This document shows, one piece after another, positions 20,286 to 30,132 of a stretch of 64,000 nucleotides of DNA (position 1 is its first letter; every line of letters begins with the position of its first letter). Under the pieces are notes generated by a model. It saw only the letters and a program-made list of their open reading frames with translations, was not told where the DNA came from and made no database searches. This DNA comes from Yponomeuta sedellus (lineage: Eukaryota > Arthropoda > Insecta > Lepidoptera > Yponomeutidae). The position numbers and the translations under genes are program-made. The stretch lies in contig OW203743.1 in the NCBI GenBank assembly GCA_934045075.1, positions 17,541,152 through 17,605,151 on the forward strand, written 5' to 3'.

Positions 20286-20405
20286 ATTAGATAGATAGAA
20301 TAGAATATTATTTATTGCATGTACACCAGGAGTTATATGAAAGACCCAAAAAACAACATAGTTATTACTAAAAGTAATTTCTTTCAGATAACCATTAGAG
20401 TTTGT
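20286..20405 (-). repeat. LINE-B 3' end
   Basis: ATAGAATATTATTTATTGCA and GTACACCAGGAG, then TTACTAAAAGTAATTTCTTT. The GGCCGCC block is lost. Confidence 0.65.
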
Positions 20406-20575
20406 GATTTGCCATAAATTTTGTTCTATGACTTTGACGTTCTATGACTATGTGAAATTTTTGATAAGATTATTTTTAAGTAGCTTATAAACAGCCCCAC
20501 TGTAGGGCACAGACCTCTCTTAGATGACTATAGGCTTATTTGCCACTCGTGTCTACAGCGGATTGGCGATTTTAA

Positions 20576-21157
20576 CCCTAGATACCTAACCTTCGTCGTT
20601 TCGACGAATACGCGACAGAAAAATTGTTGTATCTTTTTGGTGCGTGTGCGGATAACCGTGGTGTCTCTTGTCAACTCGGTGTTCGTCGCGGGTTGGCGAG
20701 AGGCAATAAATTCCGGCTGCCAAGTACCATATTTTTTTGAAATTTTACAAAAATACGTACAAAATAGCAATTTCTCGTGAATATAAATTTTATTATTGTA
20801 CTGAATGGGCGTAAAAAAGAACATTTTTCTTTTTCTAATGTCTACAGTTTAAGTTTTCCCTTAAAATAAACAACTACTTTTTTAAATTTCGGTTGTAATT
20901 AAATTTTTCATAAAAATGTCGGGTTTTATCTGTAAAAACGCGTGCCATTTAAAACAGAAAGGAAAATAAGTAAGAGTATGTGATAAATAACAACAAATTA
21001 TTTTATTAAACAATATAAAGTATGCTTGAAATCTCAGTGCAATAAACGTACCAAAAACAACAAATTTTTATTTAAAACTTAACACTTCAAATAATGGTCG
21101 TCGAATTGACGAATGGTTAGGTATAATGAGCTATGTGAGAAGGTTAGGTGTCTAGGG
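20576..21157. mobile_element. piggyBac-type MITE, TTAA target site
   Basis: Termini CCCTAGATACCTAACCTTC and its inverse GAAGGTTAGGTGTCTAGGG sit exactly between TTAA (20572-20575) and TTAA (21158-21161). A subterminal inverted block TCGTCGTTTCGACGAAT / TCGTCGAATTGACGAAT follows. The CCCTAGA end and TTAA site are hallmarks of piggyBac. No transposase frame over 582 bp, so non-autonomous. Confidence 0.85.
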
Positions 21158-21317
21158 TTAAGCGCAGAGCACTGATAATAATTTTACAAAAGTTTATTAA
21201 ATTTGCGTTTTTCGCGCTATACCAAGTAAATCATTATCCTATATCGAAATATGTCCATGCGATTTGTGCGAATTTATGCATTATCTATTTGTCAATGTCA
21301 ATTCTCAAAATCTCTCA

Positions 21318-21463
21318 CGGCCATACGGGCGGCTTGACAACTTCTGACAGTAAGGCCCGCCACTGTCTTACAATCCTCTACCACCCCGGATTTGACTTCC
21401 CTTGTGGAGTATGGCCTAACCACCATTTACCAAGAGACCTGTGCCCCAGCAGTGGGAACATAT
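21318..21463 (+). mobile_element. 5S-SINE 3' part
   Basis: From CATACGGGCGGCTTGACAAC to GCAGTGGGAACATAT. Confidence 0.75.
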
Positions 21464-22484
21464 CACTTATCACAACCATCGCGAACATGTGACAGTGAAA
21501 GTGAAAATATTTTGCTTACCTTAAAATATATGTATAAAAAACATTAGCAACATATGTCCGCGAAAACATCGCTCGCATAGTTTAGCTTGGTCGATCCACT
21601 GATTGTTATAACCTGTAGCTGTTTAACAGAATACGGCCATGTAAATAAGTCTAGCCGATAACTTTTGTGATCGCTTGTGTTTGGAGTGTTTGTTTTTATT
21701 CTACCTACAAAAGTGCGCTGCCGATATTGTACTAACAAATCATTGCAACATACAGCTTCCCACATATGGAACTATTGTCTACTTAAATAATAATATAAAC
21801 TGTTGCTATTTTATAAGCTCATGCATGTTGACTAAATTAATTAATTAATTAATTAATTAATAATTCTCATTTTAAGTGAACATATTATGTATTGTTCTTA
21901 TGAGAATAAACGTCTTAAACCATAAAAAAACATTTCCAAATAAATCTCTAAGGAACATAAAAATTAAAAAACGGTGGAACAAAAGTAAACGTTAGTAACT
22001 GTCAAACTCTACATGACATATTTCCGTAACTGCAAATGCGCATTTCACAAATAACCTTGTATATTTGCCACTAGTTTTACTTGACAGAGACTTAAGGAAA
22101 AGTTATAATAAAATTCTAGCAGTCTCTGTATATTTCATTCAGATTTTAAAAAATAATTAGTAATTAGAAAGAAGAATTGTAAATAGGTTGTTTCGAGATC
22201 AAGATCGAGATCAAGATCTTATCTTATGTAAAATAGGAGATAAGATGATGTAAAAACCGATGAGATGAGATGGGGCATTCGCCCAAAGGTCTGATTTTCA
22301 GAGATTTTTAGTGGGATGGCTGACAAGTGAACTGAATCAAGGTGGAGTGACCAGCGCTAGGAAGAGAAGATAAATGATGTCAGCATTCCTACAAAAACGG
22401 ATATTAAGCCAAGTCCTATTTATGTGCTAAGAGTCATCAAAGTTCAGCTATTTATGCATTATTGCGAGACTCAAATCCAAACTT
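21464..22484. other. Unassigned AT-rich stretch
   Basis: Holds a short (TTAA)n run at 21837-21862 and GATCAAGATCGAGATCAAG at about 22196. A 73-codon minus frame at 21544-21765 has no motif. Confidence 0.35.
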
Positions 22485-22626
22485 AAAACTGTTTTTGAGA
22501 CCACGGCACCTGTAAAAGTGCCGAAACGTCGAAAAAAATTGTAAAAATATAATAAAACGAGTGAAATCCGTATCGAAATAGTTTTAATTATGTCTAGTGC
22601 TCGTGTTAACCTTAGAAAATTCTACA
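22485..22626 (+). mobile_element. GAAACGTCG retroposon, copy 1
   Basis: Flanked by a 13-bp duplication CAAATCCAAACTT (22472-22484, 22627-22639). Starts AAAACTGTTTTTG, has the hairpin GGCACCTG/GTGCC followed by GAAACGTCG, and ends GTTAACCTTAGAAAATTCTA. Three copies in the window; no coding capacity and no Pol III boxes seen. Confidence 0.8.
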
Positions 22627-22663
22627 CAAATCCAAACTTTTAAATTTATGAAAATTACCTGTA

Positions 22664-22740
22664 GTTAGATTTAGATTAGATTAGAACTCTTTATTGTACA
22701 CACCAGAAAAAATACATTTGAAAGTAGAATACATTTTGCA
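22664..22740 (-). repeat. LINE-B 3' end, short
   Basis: GATTTAGATTAGATTAGAAC tail and CTCTTTATTGTACACACC. Confidence 0.6.
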
Positions 22741-23095
22741 CATAAAAAAAATCTGGCTTTAAATACCACCTTGGAGCTGAAATGAGGCGAAGTTAAAGCT
22801 TCTGCCGTAGCGTGAAATATGTAAAAATAAAACTTCCCCACTTTGTCATTGTCACGTTTGAGATAAGAGAAAAAACTTTTGATTAATTCGGCCTGTTGAA
22901 TGTGCAGCTTGCTTTTAGTTTGTATATATCCGTAGATAAGTGGATAATGTAAGAAACACAAAATTTCACTTCATGTCTGAGACACACGAATAAAAAAAAA
23001 ATTACAATCTAAGTAGGAACTAAGTTACATAGATGGATAGCTCTTTATTGAACACCATTAATTTACACAGATAAAGGTACTCTACACGACATTAT
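22741..23095. other. Unassigned stretch
   Basis: A 96-codon minus frame at 22671-22961 overlaps the LINE-B end and shows no motif. Confidence 0.35.
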
Positions 23096-23099
23096 ATCG

Positions 23100-23301
23100 A
23101 TAACAATCCTTGTATGTCCCCACTGTTTGGGCATGGGTCTCTCCCTGTATCGCAGAAAGGCTTAACGTGCCTTGCGGAGCACGGAAAAATGCCAGTCACG
23201 GGACGGTCACCCATCCGGCTCCTGACCACGCCTGTTGTTGCTTAATTTAATCTTAATGTGATTGATTTCAATCACTCGGTTCGACTAGGCTACGAGGGCT
23301 A
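23100..23301 (-). mobile_element. 5S-SINE, internally deleted
   Basis: Both ends are present (CCTTGTATGTCCCC; TCGACTAGGCTACGAGGGCT) but about 160 bp of the middle, including the CCACCACGGGGGCC block, is missing. Confidence 0.8.
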
Positions 23302-23460
23302 CATTCATTGTTTCTCATTAATTTTTTGTTTTGTTGGTTTCTGCAATGAATGAAAATTCTTCATTGCACGAATTCGTACGAAGGCGACCTTATTACCAAA
23401 ATGTATTTTCTTCCGGGTGACCCACGTTGCTGCGTTTTGTTGTTTTGGCTTTCACTTTTT

Positions 23461-23539
23461 TTTAAACCTATTTAGAGGCTAAAAATTCCACCCATGCCGG
23501 GACTCGAACCCGCGACCTCTGGCTAACCGTGCCAGAGCT
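23461..23539 (-). mobile_element. T308 fragment, subfamily II
   Basis: AAACCTATTTAGAGGC, ATTCCACCCATGCCGGG and CGCGACCTCTGGCTAACC: short end plus the 3' half of the tRNA-like module, cut at GTGCCAGAG. Confidence 0.8.
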
Positions 23540-23879
23540 GAATTCCTTTGTAAGATATTACAATATTACAGGTGAATAACAAACAGGAAGATCTACCCGC
23601 AGCAGCCGTCACTCAAACCGATTGAAAGCGGATTCCGACATTCAAATTAGAAATCAATTATGGTTAAGTGAAATTCGGCTTGTATCTATGGGAATACCTA
23701 TGTAAGATGATATATTAAACGGGTGCAAATGGGATTATTTCTTAGGTAAAACATAGGTAATTACCTTAATTGCTGAAGTGACGTATTACCTAATAAATAA
23801 TAGCGTAGACCTCTTTAACGCTAGCTCACTAACCTTAATTTCCAGTAGCAATATCACTAACCATTCGTAAATTTTACGA
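23540..23879. other. Unassigned stretch
   Basis: AT-rich, no family recognised. Confidence 0.35.
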
Positions 23880-23945
23880 CGATAGATATATAGATGGATA
23901 GAATATTCTTTATTGCATGTACACCAGGGATAACATAAGTGACTT
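23880..23945 (-). repeat. LINE-B 3' end, truncated at a microsatellite
   Basis: GATGGATAGAATATTCTTTA and TTGCATGTACACCAGGGA, then truncation at the (TATG)n tract. Confidence 0.7.
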
Positions 23946-24090
23946 ATGTATGTATGTATGTATGTATGTATGTATGTATGTATGTATGTATGTATGTATG
24001 TATGTATGTATGTATGTATGTATGTATGTATGTATGTATGTATGTATGTATGTATGTATGTATGTATGTATGTGTGTATGTATGTATATC
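23941..24090 (+). repeat. (TATG)n microsatellite
   Basis: About 35 near-perfect TATG units with one TGTG interruption near 24072. The long frame across it is repeat-encoded (YVCM) and not a gene. Confidence 0.95.
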
Positions 24091-24221
24091 TTAATTATTT
24101 ATTTATTTAATTATTTATGTATGTGGTTTAAGTAAGTTTATATAAATTTCGTTGAATTCTAATTTCACTATTTCTGTATTGCACCGACTACCCGTCTCTA
24201 ATTTCTTTCATGTCTCCGTCT

Positions 24222-24340
24222 ATGGTTGCCTGGAAGAAATTGCTTTTAGTAATAAGGCCGCCATTTGTACTATATTTTTATCTAGGTTCTGTTACTGTAA
24301 TTTCTGTGTACAATAAAGAATATTATATCTATCTATCTTA
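24222..24340 (+). repeat. LINE-B 3' end, right-facing of a head-to-head pair
   Basis: TGCCTGGAAGAAATTGCTTT, AGTAATAAGGCCGCC and TGTACAATAAAGAATATTA with a (TATC)n tail. Confidence 0.85.
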
Positions 24341-24470
24341 TAAAATAAAACAGTACAGCACAAGTGGCGGCCTTATTACTAAAAGTAATTTCTTCCGGAC
24401 AACCATTGACGGAAAAGAAGAAACGGATACTGAAATTCGGGTAGTCGGCGCAACTAAACAATATTAGATG
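24341..24470 (-). repeat. LINE-B 3' end, inverse partner
   Basis: TGGCGGCCTTATTACTAAAA and GTAATTTCTTCCGG in inverse, directly after the first copy, so the pair can form a long hairpin. Confidence 0.85.
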
Positions 24471-24960
24471 ACATATTATTTTATAGTTGATACACATACA
24501 TAAACGATACATAAATATGAAATAAATAAAAATAAACATACACAAAAAAACATAGGACATAAACGAAAAATATACCTACATAATACTAGAAAGGGATTTC
24601 ACAAATACAAATAACAAACTTATATTAAGGAAAAATAGTGGTTATGCACTCTTTTCTTAAATATTGGCAGGGACGGGGAAAATCTTACGTCCAGGGGTGA
24701 GTCAGAGGTCTGTCCCTCGAAGAGAAGGCCTGTGGCATGCACTACGACCTATATAGGAGGGGACATAAAATTAAAAAAAACGTAATAGTTTAGGTTAGCT
24801 TTGGTAGGCAACAGTTTCCAACAACAATAGGATGTAGTTTTTTAGCCCTTTATTCAAATTCTACGAGAAGACGAGTGAGACGAGAGCGTTGTCACAAATC
24901 GTTGTGCTTAGTTCGCATTATTTAAACGGTCTACGTTTCTTCATACATTTATTCACAAAA
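24471..24960. other. Mostly unassigned
   Basis: 24700-24765 has AGAGAAGGCCTGTGGCATGC, a GA-SINE 3' trace. The rest is unassigned. Confidence 0.4.
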
Positions 24961-24977
24961 TTGGTATTTTAATATTT

Positions 24978-25170
24978 AAAAACCTATTTAGAGGCTAAAA
25001 ATTTTACCCATGCCGTGAGTCGCCCATTGGCTCAATTGGTAGAGCGCTGGTACGGATAGCCAGAGGTTGCGGGTTCGAATCCCGGCATGGGTGAAATTTT
25101 TAGCCTCTAAATAGGTTTTTAAATTTGTTCCTTAGCACGGGTTAGTGCATTAAAAATAAAAATAGTATAA
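24978..25170 (+). mobile_element. T308 foldback copy (S left, L right)
   Basis: An 11-bp duplication TTTTAATATTT (24967-24977, 25171-25181). The inverted short end stops at CCCATGCCG and continues in direct orientation with GTGAGTCGCCCATTGG. The switch falls at the ATGCCG block that occurs inverted on both sides of the tRNA-like module. Confidence 0.9.
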
Positions 25171-25181
25171 TTTTAATATTT

Positions 25182-25520
25182 TTTGTAAGGACACAAAAAC
25201 TTAACAAAATCTAACACCTGTAGGTTTTTCTTATCACAAAGCGTGGAATATTTTGACGATGTACCCATACACTTTTTTGCTGTCCGTACTAACGCGTGCG
25301 AACACAGCATCAAACAGTTATTGAGTGGGAGTCAAATACAAGTGCCATTAACTTTATTCCTCAAAACAATTGAATTGGGACAAAGTGATGTTGGAAAATG
25401 CATGCTCTAGCAAGCCCCTTGCCCACAGATAGTGCGAGTGTAATACGGTATTTAGGACATAATTAGAGCAGTTACATAAGCAAGCGGGTCAATTAGGTAA
25501 AGCTTTACGTTTATTACAAC
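25182..25520. other. Unassigned stretch
   Basis: Nothing recognised. Confidence 0.35.
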
Positions 25521-25523
25521 GTT

Positions 25524-25761
25524 ATCAACCCTTGTATGTCCCCACTGCTGGGGCACGCACGGGTCTCTTCCTGCATCGCAGGAAGGTTAGGCCACACTCC
25601 ACCACGGGGGCCAAGTCCGGGTTGGTGGAGGATTGTAAGACAATGGCGGGCCTTACTGTCAGAAGTGATCAAGCCGCACATAAGGCCTGTGACATGGCTT
25701 AACGACTGCCATTATATGACAGCCGGCACCAACGGCTTTATTTGCTTTGCGAAGCACGGAA
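25524..25761 (-). mobile_element. 5S-SINE, 5'-truncated
   Basis: TATCAACCCTTGTATGTCCC to TTTGCGAAGCACGGA. A 4-bp repeat (GCACGCACGGG) near the 3' end is private to this copy. Confidence 0.85.
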
Positions 25762-25831
25762 TTACAATTTACCCAATAAATAATCGCGAATAGACCCGTT
25801 TAATACGTAAATTATTTTCTTCTTCAGGCTA

Positions 25832-26231
25832 CAGTCTATTTTATTCTTACTTGTCCAATTTAGTAAACAAGATTCTACCATAGAAACTAGACAATTTCTC
25901 GCAATTATTATACTATTTTTATTTTTATTGCACTAACCCGTGCTCAGAACAAATTTAAAAACTTATTTAGAGGCTAAAAATTTCACCTATGCCAGGATTC
26001 GAACCCGCAACCTCTGGCTATCCGTGCCAGCGCTCTACCAATTGGTTTTTTAAAATTTCTCGCAAATTCATGATCTGTCATGAACTATGTTTATAAAATT
26101 TACAGCGTGTTATCTAAAGAAGTGTTCCAGGTTACTTCATTTATGGAAATATGGCAGTTTCGGTTAAAAAGTCACAGTTTAAGGGTAGAATCTTGTTTAC
26201 TAAATTGGACAAGTAAGAATAAATAGACTGT
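25832..26231. mobile_element. Mariner/Tc1-type MITE, 48-bp TIRs, copy 1
   Basis: CAGTCTATTTTATTCTTACT and the inverse AGTAAGAATAAATAGACTG, with pairing through GGTAGAATCTTGTTTACT, about 48 bp. The flanks are TA on both sides in RTE-tail sequence. CAGTC ends with a TA target are typical of Tc1/mariner. Confidence 0.85.
25905..26053 (-). mobile_element. T308 copy inside the MITE
   Basis: A 12-bp duplication AATTTCTCGCAA (25893-25904, 26054-26065). Long end on the left, tRNA-like module inverse cut at box A, then GGTTTTTTAAA. Confidence 0.85.
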
Positions 26232-26364
26232 ATATTAGTCCACTGCTGGACATAGCCCTCCCCTAATGAGCGCCATCGCGCAAGGTTGTGACATCATTGG
26301 GGGGGTAATGCCCATAATGCATAAGTTAATCATTGAGCATAATCGTTGACATAATACATAACTT

Positions 26365-26732
26365 CGTTATCAACCCTTGTATGTCCCCACTGCTGGGGCA
26401 CGGGTCTCTACCTGCCTCGCAGGAAGGTTGGGCCATACTCCAGCACGGGGGCCAAGTCCGGGTTGGTGGAGGATTGTAAGACAGTGGCGGGCCTTACTGT
26501 CAGAAGTTATCAAGCCGCCCATAAAGCCGCTGACATGGCTTAACGACTGCCATTATATGACAGCCGGCACTAACGGCTTAACGTGCCTTGCGAAGCACGG
26601 AAGCGCTCGGAAAAATGCCACTAGCGGTAGTCACGGGACGCTCACCCATCCCGTACGTGACCGCGCCTTGTTGCTTACTTAACCAAGTGATTGATTCCAA
26701 ACACTCGGTTCGCCTAGGCCACGAGCGCTTCT
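26365..26732 (-). mobile_element. 5S-SINE, full length with duplication
   Basis: An 11-bp duplication ATACATAACTT (26354-26364, 26733-26743). Complete from TATCAACCCTTG to CCACGAGCGCT. Confidence 0.9.
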
Positions 26733-26767
26733 ATACATAACTTAATCATTGAGAAATATGCTTTAAA

Positions 26768-26830
26768 TATAATTCAATTCATTTATTAACGTGCAAAAAT
26801 TACAGTAAACCCGTTATAATATACATTAAT
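26768..26830 (-). repeat. LINE 3' tail
   Basis: AATTCAATTCATTTATTAAC then CAAAAATTACAG, similar to 5221-5296. Confidence 0.4.
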
Positions 26831-26844
26831 AATTACGTAGCCTA

Positions 26845-26965
26845 TAAACGTGTCACTGCAGGGCACAGGCCTTCTCTCAGAGAGAGAGTATGGGCTTGGC
26901 TATCAAGCCTGCCCACCGCGGATTGGCTATTTCAATCCCTTTGGTGCTCAGACACTCAAGTTTCC
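26845..26965 (-). repeat. GA-SINE 3' part
   Basis: CACTGCAGGGCACAGGCCTT, CTCTCAGAGAGAG, CCACCGCGGATTGGC. Confidence 0.75.
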
Positions 26966-26991
26966 CTACTATTTTAACGATAATTGCATTA

Positions 26992-27165
26992 TTAAAAACC
27001 TATTTAGAGGCTAAAAATTCCACTGGATATATAGCCAGTTGGATATTCCAATTGGATAGCCAGAGATCGCGGGTTCTAGTCTCGGCATGATTGGAATTTA
27101 GCCTCTAAATAGGTTTTTAAAATTGTCCGTAGCACGGGTTAGTGCATTAAAAATTAAAATAGTAT
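26992..27165 (+). mobile_element. T308 foldback copy, internally rearranged
   Basis: A 13-bp duplication GATAATTGCATTA (26979-26991, 27166-27178). The inverted short end is followed by a scrambled GGATATATAGCCAGTTGG and then ATAGCCAGAGATCGCGGG, the short end and the long end. Confidence 0.85.
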
Positions 27166-27287
27166 GATAATTGCATTAAACAAGGTATAATGGTTGGTTA
27201 TGCATACATTAACAATATGTCGGGGGTTCAAGAGGTAGACCGTTAAACATATTGTGGGTCTTGAGTTTCAACCAAGCAAAGAACACC

Positions 27288-27676
27288 GAATCCCGGCATG
27301 GGTGGAATTTTTAGCCTCTAAATAGGTTTTAAAATTTGTCCTTAGCACGGGTTAGTGCATTAAAAATAATATAATCATGTGGGTACAGCGATATCATTCT
27401 GATGTAAAAACCTAACTGCAAAGAAGGTACTCGGGGCTGCAAGTGATGCAAATTACTTCAGCCAGATGTTGTTGCCTGTACGTAATACAGAGAATATTGT
27501 AAAGAGATTCGAAATTTCACTGATGCCGGTGAGGCGCCCAATAGTTCAGTTGGAAAGAGCGCTGGCACGGATAGCCAGAGGTCGCGGGTTCGAATCCCGG
27601 CATGGGTGGAATTTTTAGCCTCTAAATAGGTTTTTAAATTTGTCTTCAGCACGGGTTAGTGCATTAAAAATAATAT
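27288..27676 (+). mobile_element. T308, 1.3-mer starting inside box B
   Basis: A 10-bp duplication AAAGAACACC (27278-27287, 27677-27686). The first base of the element is inside GGTTCGAATCCC; it then runs through a full unit (subfamily II module at about 27534-27605) to the long end ATTAAAAATAATATA. Confidence 0.85.
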
Positions 27677-27697
27677 AAAGAACACCAATATCAGTTC

Positions 27698-27761
27698 TTA
27701 CTTTATTCAATCACTGTAAATAATTAATTAGCCAATTGATAGCACTCATCTCTTGTACGGA
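27698..27761. repeat. 64-bp block shared with 33709-33772
   Basis: TTACTTTATTCAATCACTGT to CTTGTACGGA, with about five differences from the second copy. Each copy touches a T308 element. Confidence 0.75.
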
Positions 27762-27874
27762 TGCCGGTGAGTCGCCCATTGGCTCAATTGGTAGAGCGCT
27801 GGCACGGATAGCCAGAGGTTGCGGGTTCGAATCCCGGCATGGGTGAAATTTTAAGCCTCTAAATAGGTTTTTAA
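27758..27874 (+). mobile_element. T308 fragment: module plus short end
   Basis: GGATGCCGGTGAGTCGCCC to AATAGGTTTTTAAAAA; subfamily I module. Any duplication is weak. Confidence 0.8.
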
Positions 27875-28069
27875 AAACATATCTTCTTAATAAACATAGT
27901 AGCTTTTATAAGAAGAATAACCTGTAGTGGCCATGACTATGAATATATGGGTGAGGTGTCACCACACTACAAACCTAGATACAAGAAACTAGAATTTTCA
28001 AGCAGTTTTTGCTAAAGGCAACCGTTTTTAGTGGAAATCTGTTAAAGTCCTAGTTTGTTCATCCTAGGT

Positions 28070-28135
28070 TCTAGATAAGATAAGTTAAGATATGAATATT
28101 TTTTATTGTACACCAAGATAAAACAAACCTAGACT
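28070..28135 (-). repeat. LINE-B 3' end, short
   Basis: GATAAGTTAAGATATGAATA then TTTTTTATTGTACACCAAG. Confidence 0.6.
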
Positions 28136-28529
28136 GTAAATTCTAAACAGAGTTGTTAAAATTCTGTTCACGTTTAGAAAAAAACATAATATATATTATA
28201 TTATATATTATAAAACAAGTTACAATTTTTTTTTCTCTCCGCCTAGCGCCTTAAGGTAAACACAGCATTTGTAGACTCTTGCATGAAAACTAAGACTAAT
28301 TTATATATTCTAACTGCTTCCACAATTTGTACGCCACAAGAGGCAGAGCATGATTAGGAGTAATCTAAATGTTTTTCCTTCCTGTCATACATTGATCTCA
28401 TGCTTCACAAATAGATATATTCGTCTTCGTCTAATGACACATAATAACAAACCGACAAGACGCGAGACCGACTCACAAAATATTTTACTGGCCTTACTAA
28501 TAATAAGTTATACACTCTGAATAACTAAT
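28136..28529. other. Unassigned AT-rich stretch
   Basis: Includes a TATATTATATTATATATTAT run at about 28191-28212. No gene seen. Confidence 0.35.
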
Positions 28530-28610
28530 AATAATAATACATAATAAATATTCATGGACATATTACACAGATCTTGTTAGCCATATACTAAGTACAACTA
28601 TTTGACGTAT
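28530..28610 (-). repeat. SINE-G tail
   Basis: TATTCATGGACATATTACAC and AGTACAACTATTTGACGT; only the 3' end survives. Confidence 0.7.
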
Positions 28611-29045
28611 ATCAATTTAAACTGGTTTAATCGCATTTAGCGTACAAATAACCAGTTTGTCAGAACTCGCATAACGGCTGTATACACAGCTCATAACCTT
28701 TATTAGTAAGGCCGTACATGGTTACAAAAAAAGTGGGGTGGTACAAAACCATCAATGCACGAGTCGGAATTGCACATGGGTGTTTTTTTCTATACGCACT
28801 TTGCGTAACTTACCGTTAATATTAGATTAACAGATTGTCAGCGCAGGAGAAACAAGGGGTAATCCTTGTCAAGGCGTGTCAGAGTGTTAATTAAATCAAA
28901 GCTTGGGATGAGAAGTTTGAGCTAGCTAGGCCCACAATGAATATTAAGTAAACAGGGTAGCAGCCAAACAGCGGCGATGAGAGCCGTGATGCTAAGCGTG
29001 TTTCAGCGGGTTTTCAAAACTATTATAACTGCCTGTTCAGTGCAT
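28611..29045. other. Unassigned stretch
   Basis: No family recognised. Confidence 0.35.
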
Positions 29046-29393
29046 GGATGGATGGCCGTCTATGACTACGGCTAGTGGCATTTTTCCGAGCGGTACCGTG
29101 CTTCGCTAGGTACGTTAAGCAGTTGGTGCCGGCTGCCGTCAATAGATATTTGCAGCTACGAGTTGATATTTTCATTTGCAGCTACGAGTTGATATTTTCA
29201 TACAAGTGGACCACTCGAACGCTGTAGTGTCTGGGTCCCATATAAAACCTATTCCATACGTGATATCCCTGGACATATCTTAAAATACCTGGCATTTGTA
29301 AAATGTTATGTTGATGAGAACTTTGGATGTGATGAGAAGTCGTTAAGCTCAGTCAGAGGCTTTGGGGCGGATTGAAAACTTCTGGCAGTAAGA
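29046..29393 (+). mobile_element. 5S-SINE (second type), interrupted
   Basis: GGCCGTCTATGACTACGGC to GCCGGCTGCCGTCAATAGAT, then about 185 bp of foreign sequence (29150-29335), then AAGCTCAGTCAGAGGC. The insert begins with a 25-bp direct duplication (GCAGCTACGAGTTGATATTT twice, 29149-29199). Confidence 0.7.
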
Positions 29394-29487
29394 CCAAAAA
29401 AAAATCCCAGGTCTTGGATGTTTACATGTTTGTGATGTCGTTGTTTCTGGTTCCCACGACACAGGGTATCCTAGTGTGGGGCCAGAA
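29394..29487 (+). repeat. SINE-F body fragment
   Basis: AATCCCAGGTCTTGGATGTT to TCCTAGTGTGGGGCCAGA. No head. Confidence 0.75.
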
Positions 29488-29532
29488 ACGATGTGTGTGC
29501 CTGTATGTAAATGTTATGTTATGTTAGTTTAT

Positions 29533-29682
29533 TTAAAAACCTATTTAGAGGCTAAAAATTTCACCCATGCCGGGATTCGAACCCGCAACCTCTGGCTATC
29601 CGTACCAGCGCTCTACCAATTGAGCCAATGGGCGACTCACGGCATCAGTGAAATTTCGAACCTCTTTACAATATTCTCTGTA
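29533..29682 (-). mobile_element. T308 copy, one end in the Q block
   Basis: A 14-bp duplication TTATGTTAGTTTAT (29519-29532, 29683-29696). Short end and inverse tRNA-like module, ending at ATTCTCTGTA. No inverted partner. Confidence 0.85.
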
Positions 29683-29696
29683 TTATGTTAGTTTAT

Positions 29697-29964
29697 GACA
29701 AAATTTTCCTCGAAAGTAGTAAGAATTTGTGTAACTGTTTATTACGTAATTTTCAGAGGGATACTCTATTGGGCACCTTTTAAGAAATGTCATTATCAGA
29801 TTGTCAGATCCTCTAAGGTTATCTGGAAGAAATCTCTTACAGAGATAAGATCGCTTGTATATATATATTTGTGCAATATATATATATATATTATGTTTGT
29901 GCAATAATGAAGAACTAAATTATCATTTTATTCTCAGTTTACCGTAAAGAGCCGATTTTTATAT
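29697..29964. other. Unassigned AT-rich stretch
   Basis: Contains ATATATATATATAT at about 29876-29890. Small frames only. Confidence 0.35.
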
Positions 29965-30132
29965 GCCCTATACGTATGTCCCACTGCGGGGCACAGGTCA
30001 TCTCTCAGGAGAGAGTATGGACTTACTTACCATGCGTACCCACCGCGGATTAGAAATTTAAAGCGCTGAGGTTTTTGAACACCTCCCGCACTCAGGTTTC
30101 CTCACGATGTTTTCCTGCACCGTTAGCGAGTA
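29965..30132 (-). repeat. GA-SINE 3' part
   Basis: CCCACTGCGGGGCACAGGTC, CCACCGCGGATTAG and AGGTTTCCTCACGATGTTTT. Confidence 0.8.

Larger units (their letters stand above)
25817..26320 (-). mobile_element. RTE-tail element, interrupted
   Basis: TTCTTCTTCAGGCTA at 25817-25831 continues at TATTAGTCCACTGCTGGACA after 26232. A mariner-type MITE, itself hit by T308, separates the halves. The element ends at GGGGTAATGCCCATAATGC. Confidence 0.85.

Noticed and set aside
22485..22626. Hammerhead ribozyme in the GAAACGTCG retroposon
   Set aside because: GAAAC follows a stem as in hammerheads, but the sequence before the stem is GACCAC, not CUGANGA.
23917..24135. 72-codon ORF made of YVCM repeats
   Set aside because: Encoded by the (TATG)n microsatellite.
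26377..26682. Small protein family with MYVPTAGARVSS-type N-terminus in many places
   Set aside because: These frames are translations of the 5S-SINE body; they recur with every copy and have no constraint.
29476..29691. Repeated peptide LKTYLEAKNFTHAGIRTRNLW
   Set aside because: It is a chance translation of the T308 short end and module in inverse orientation.
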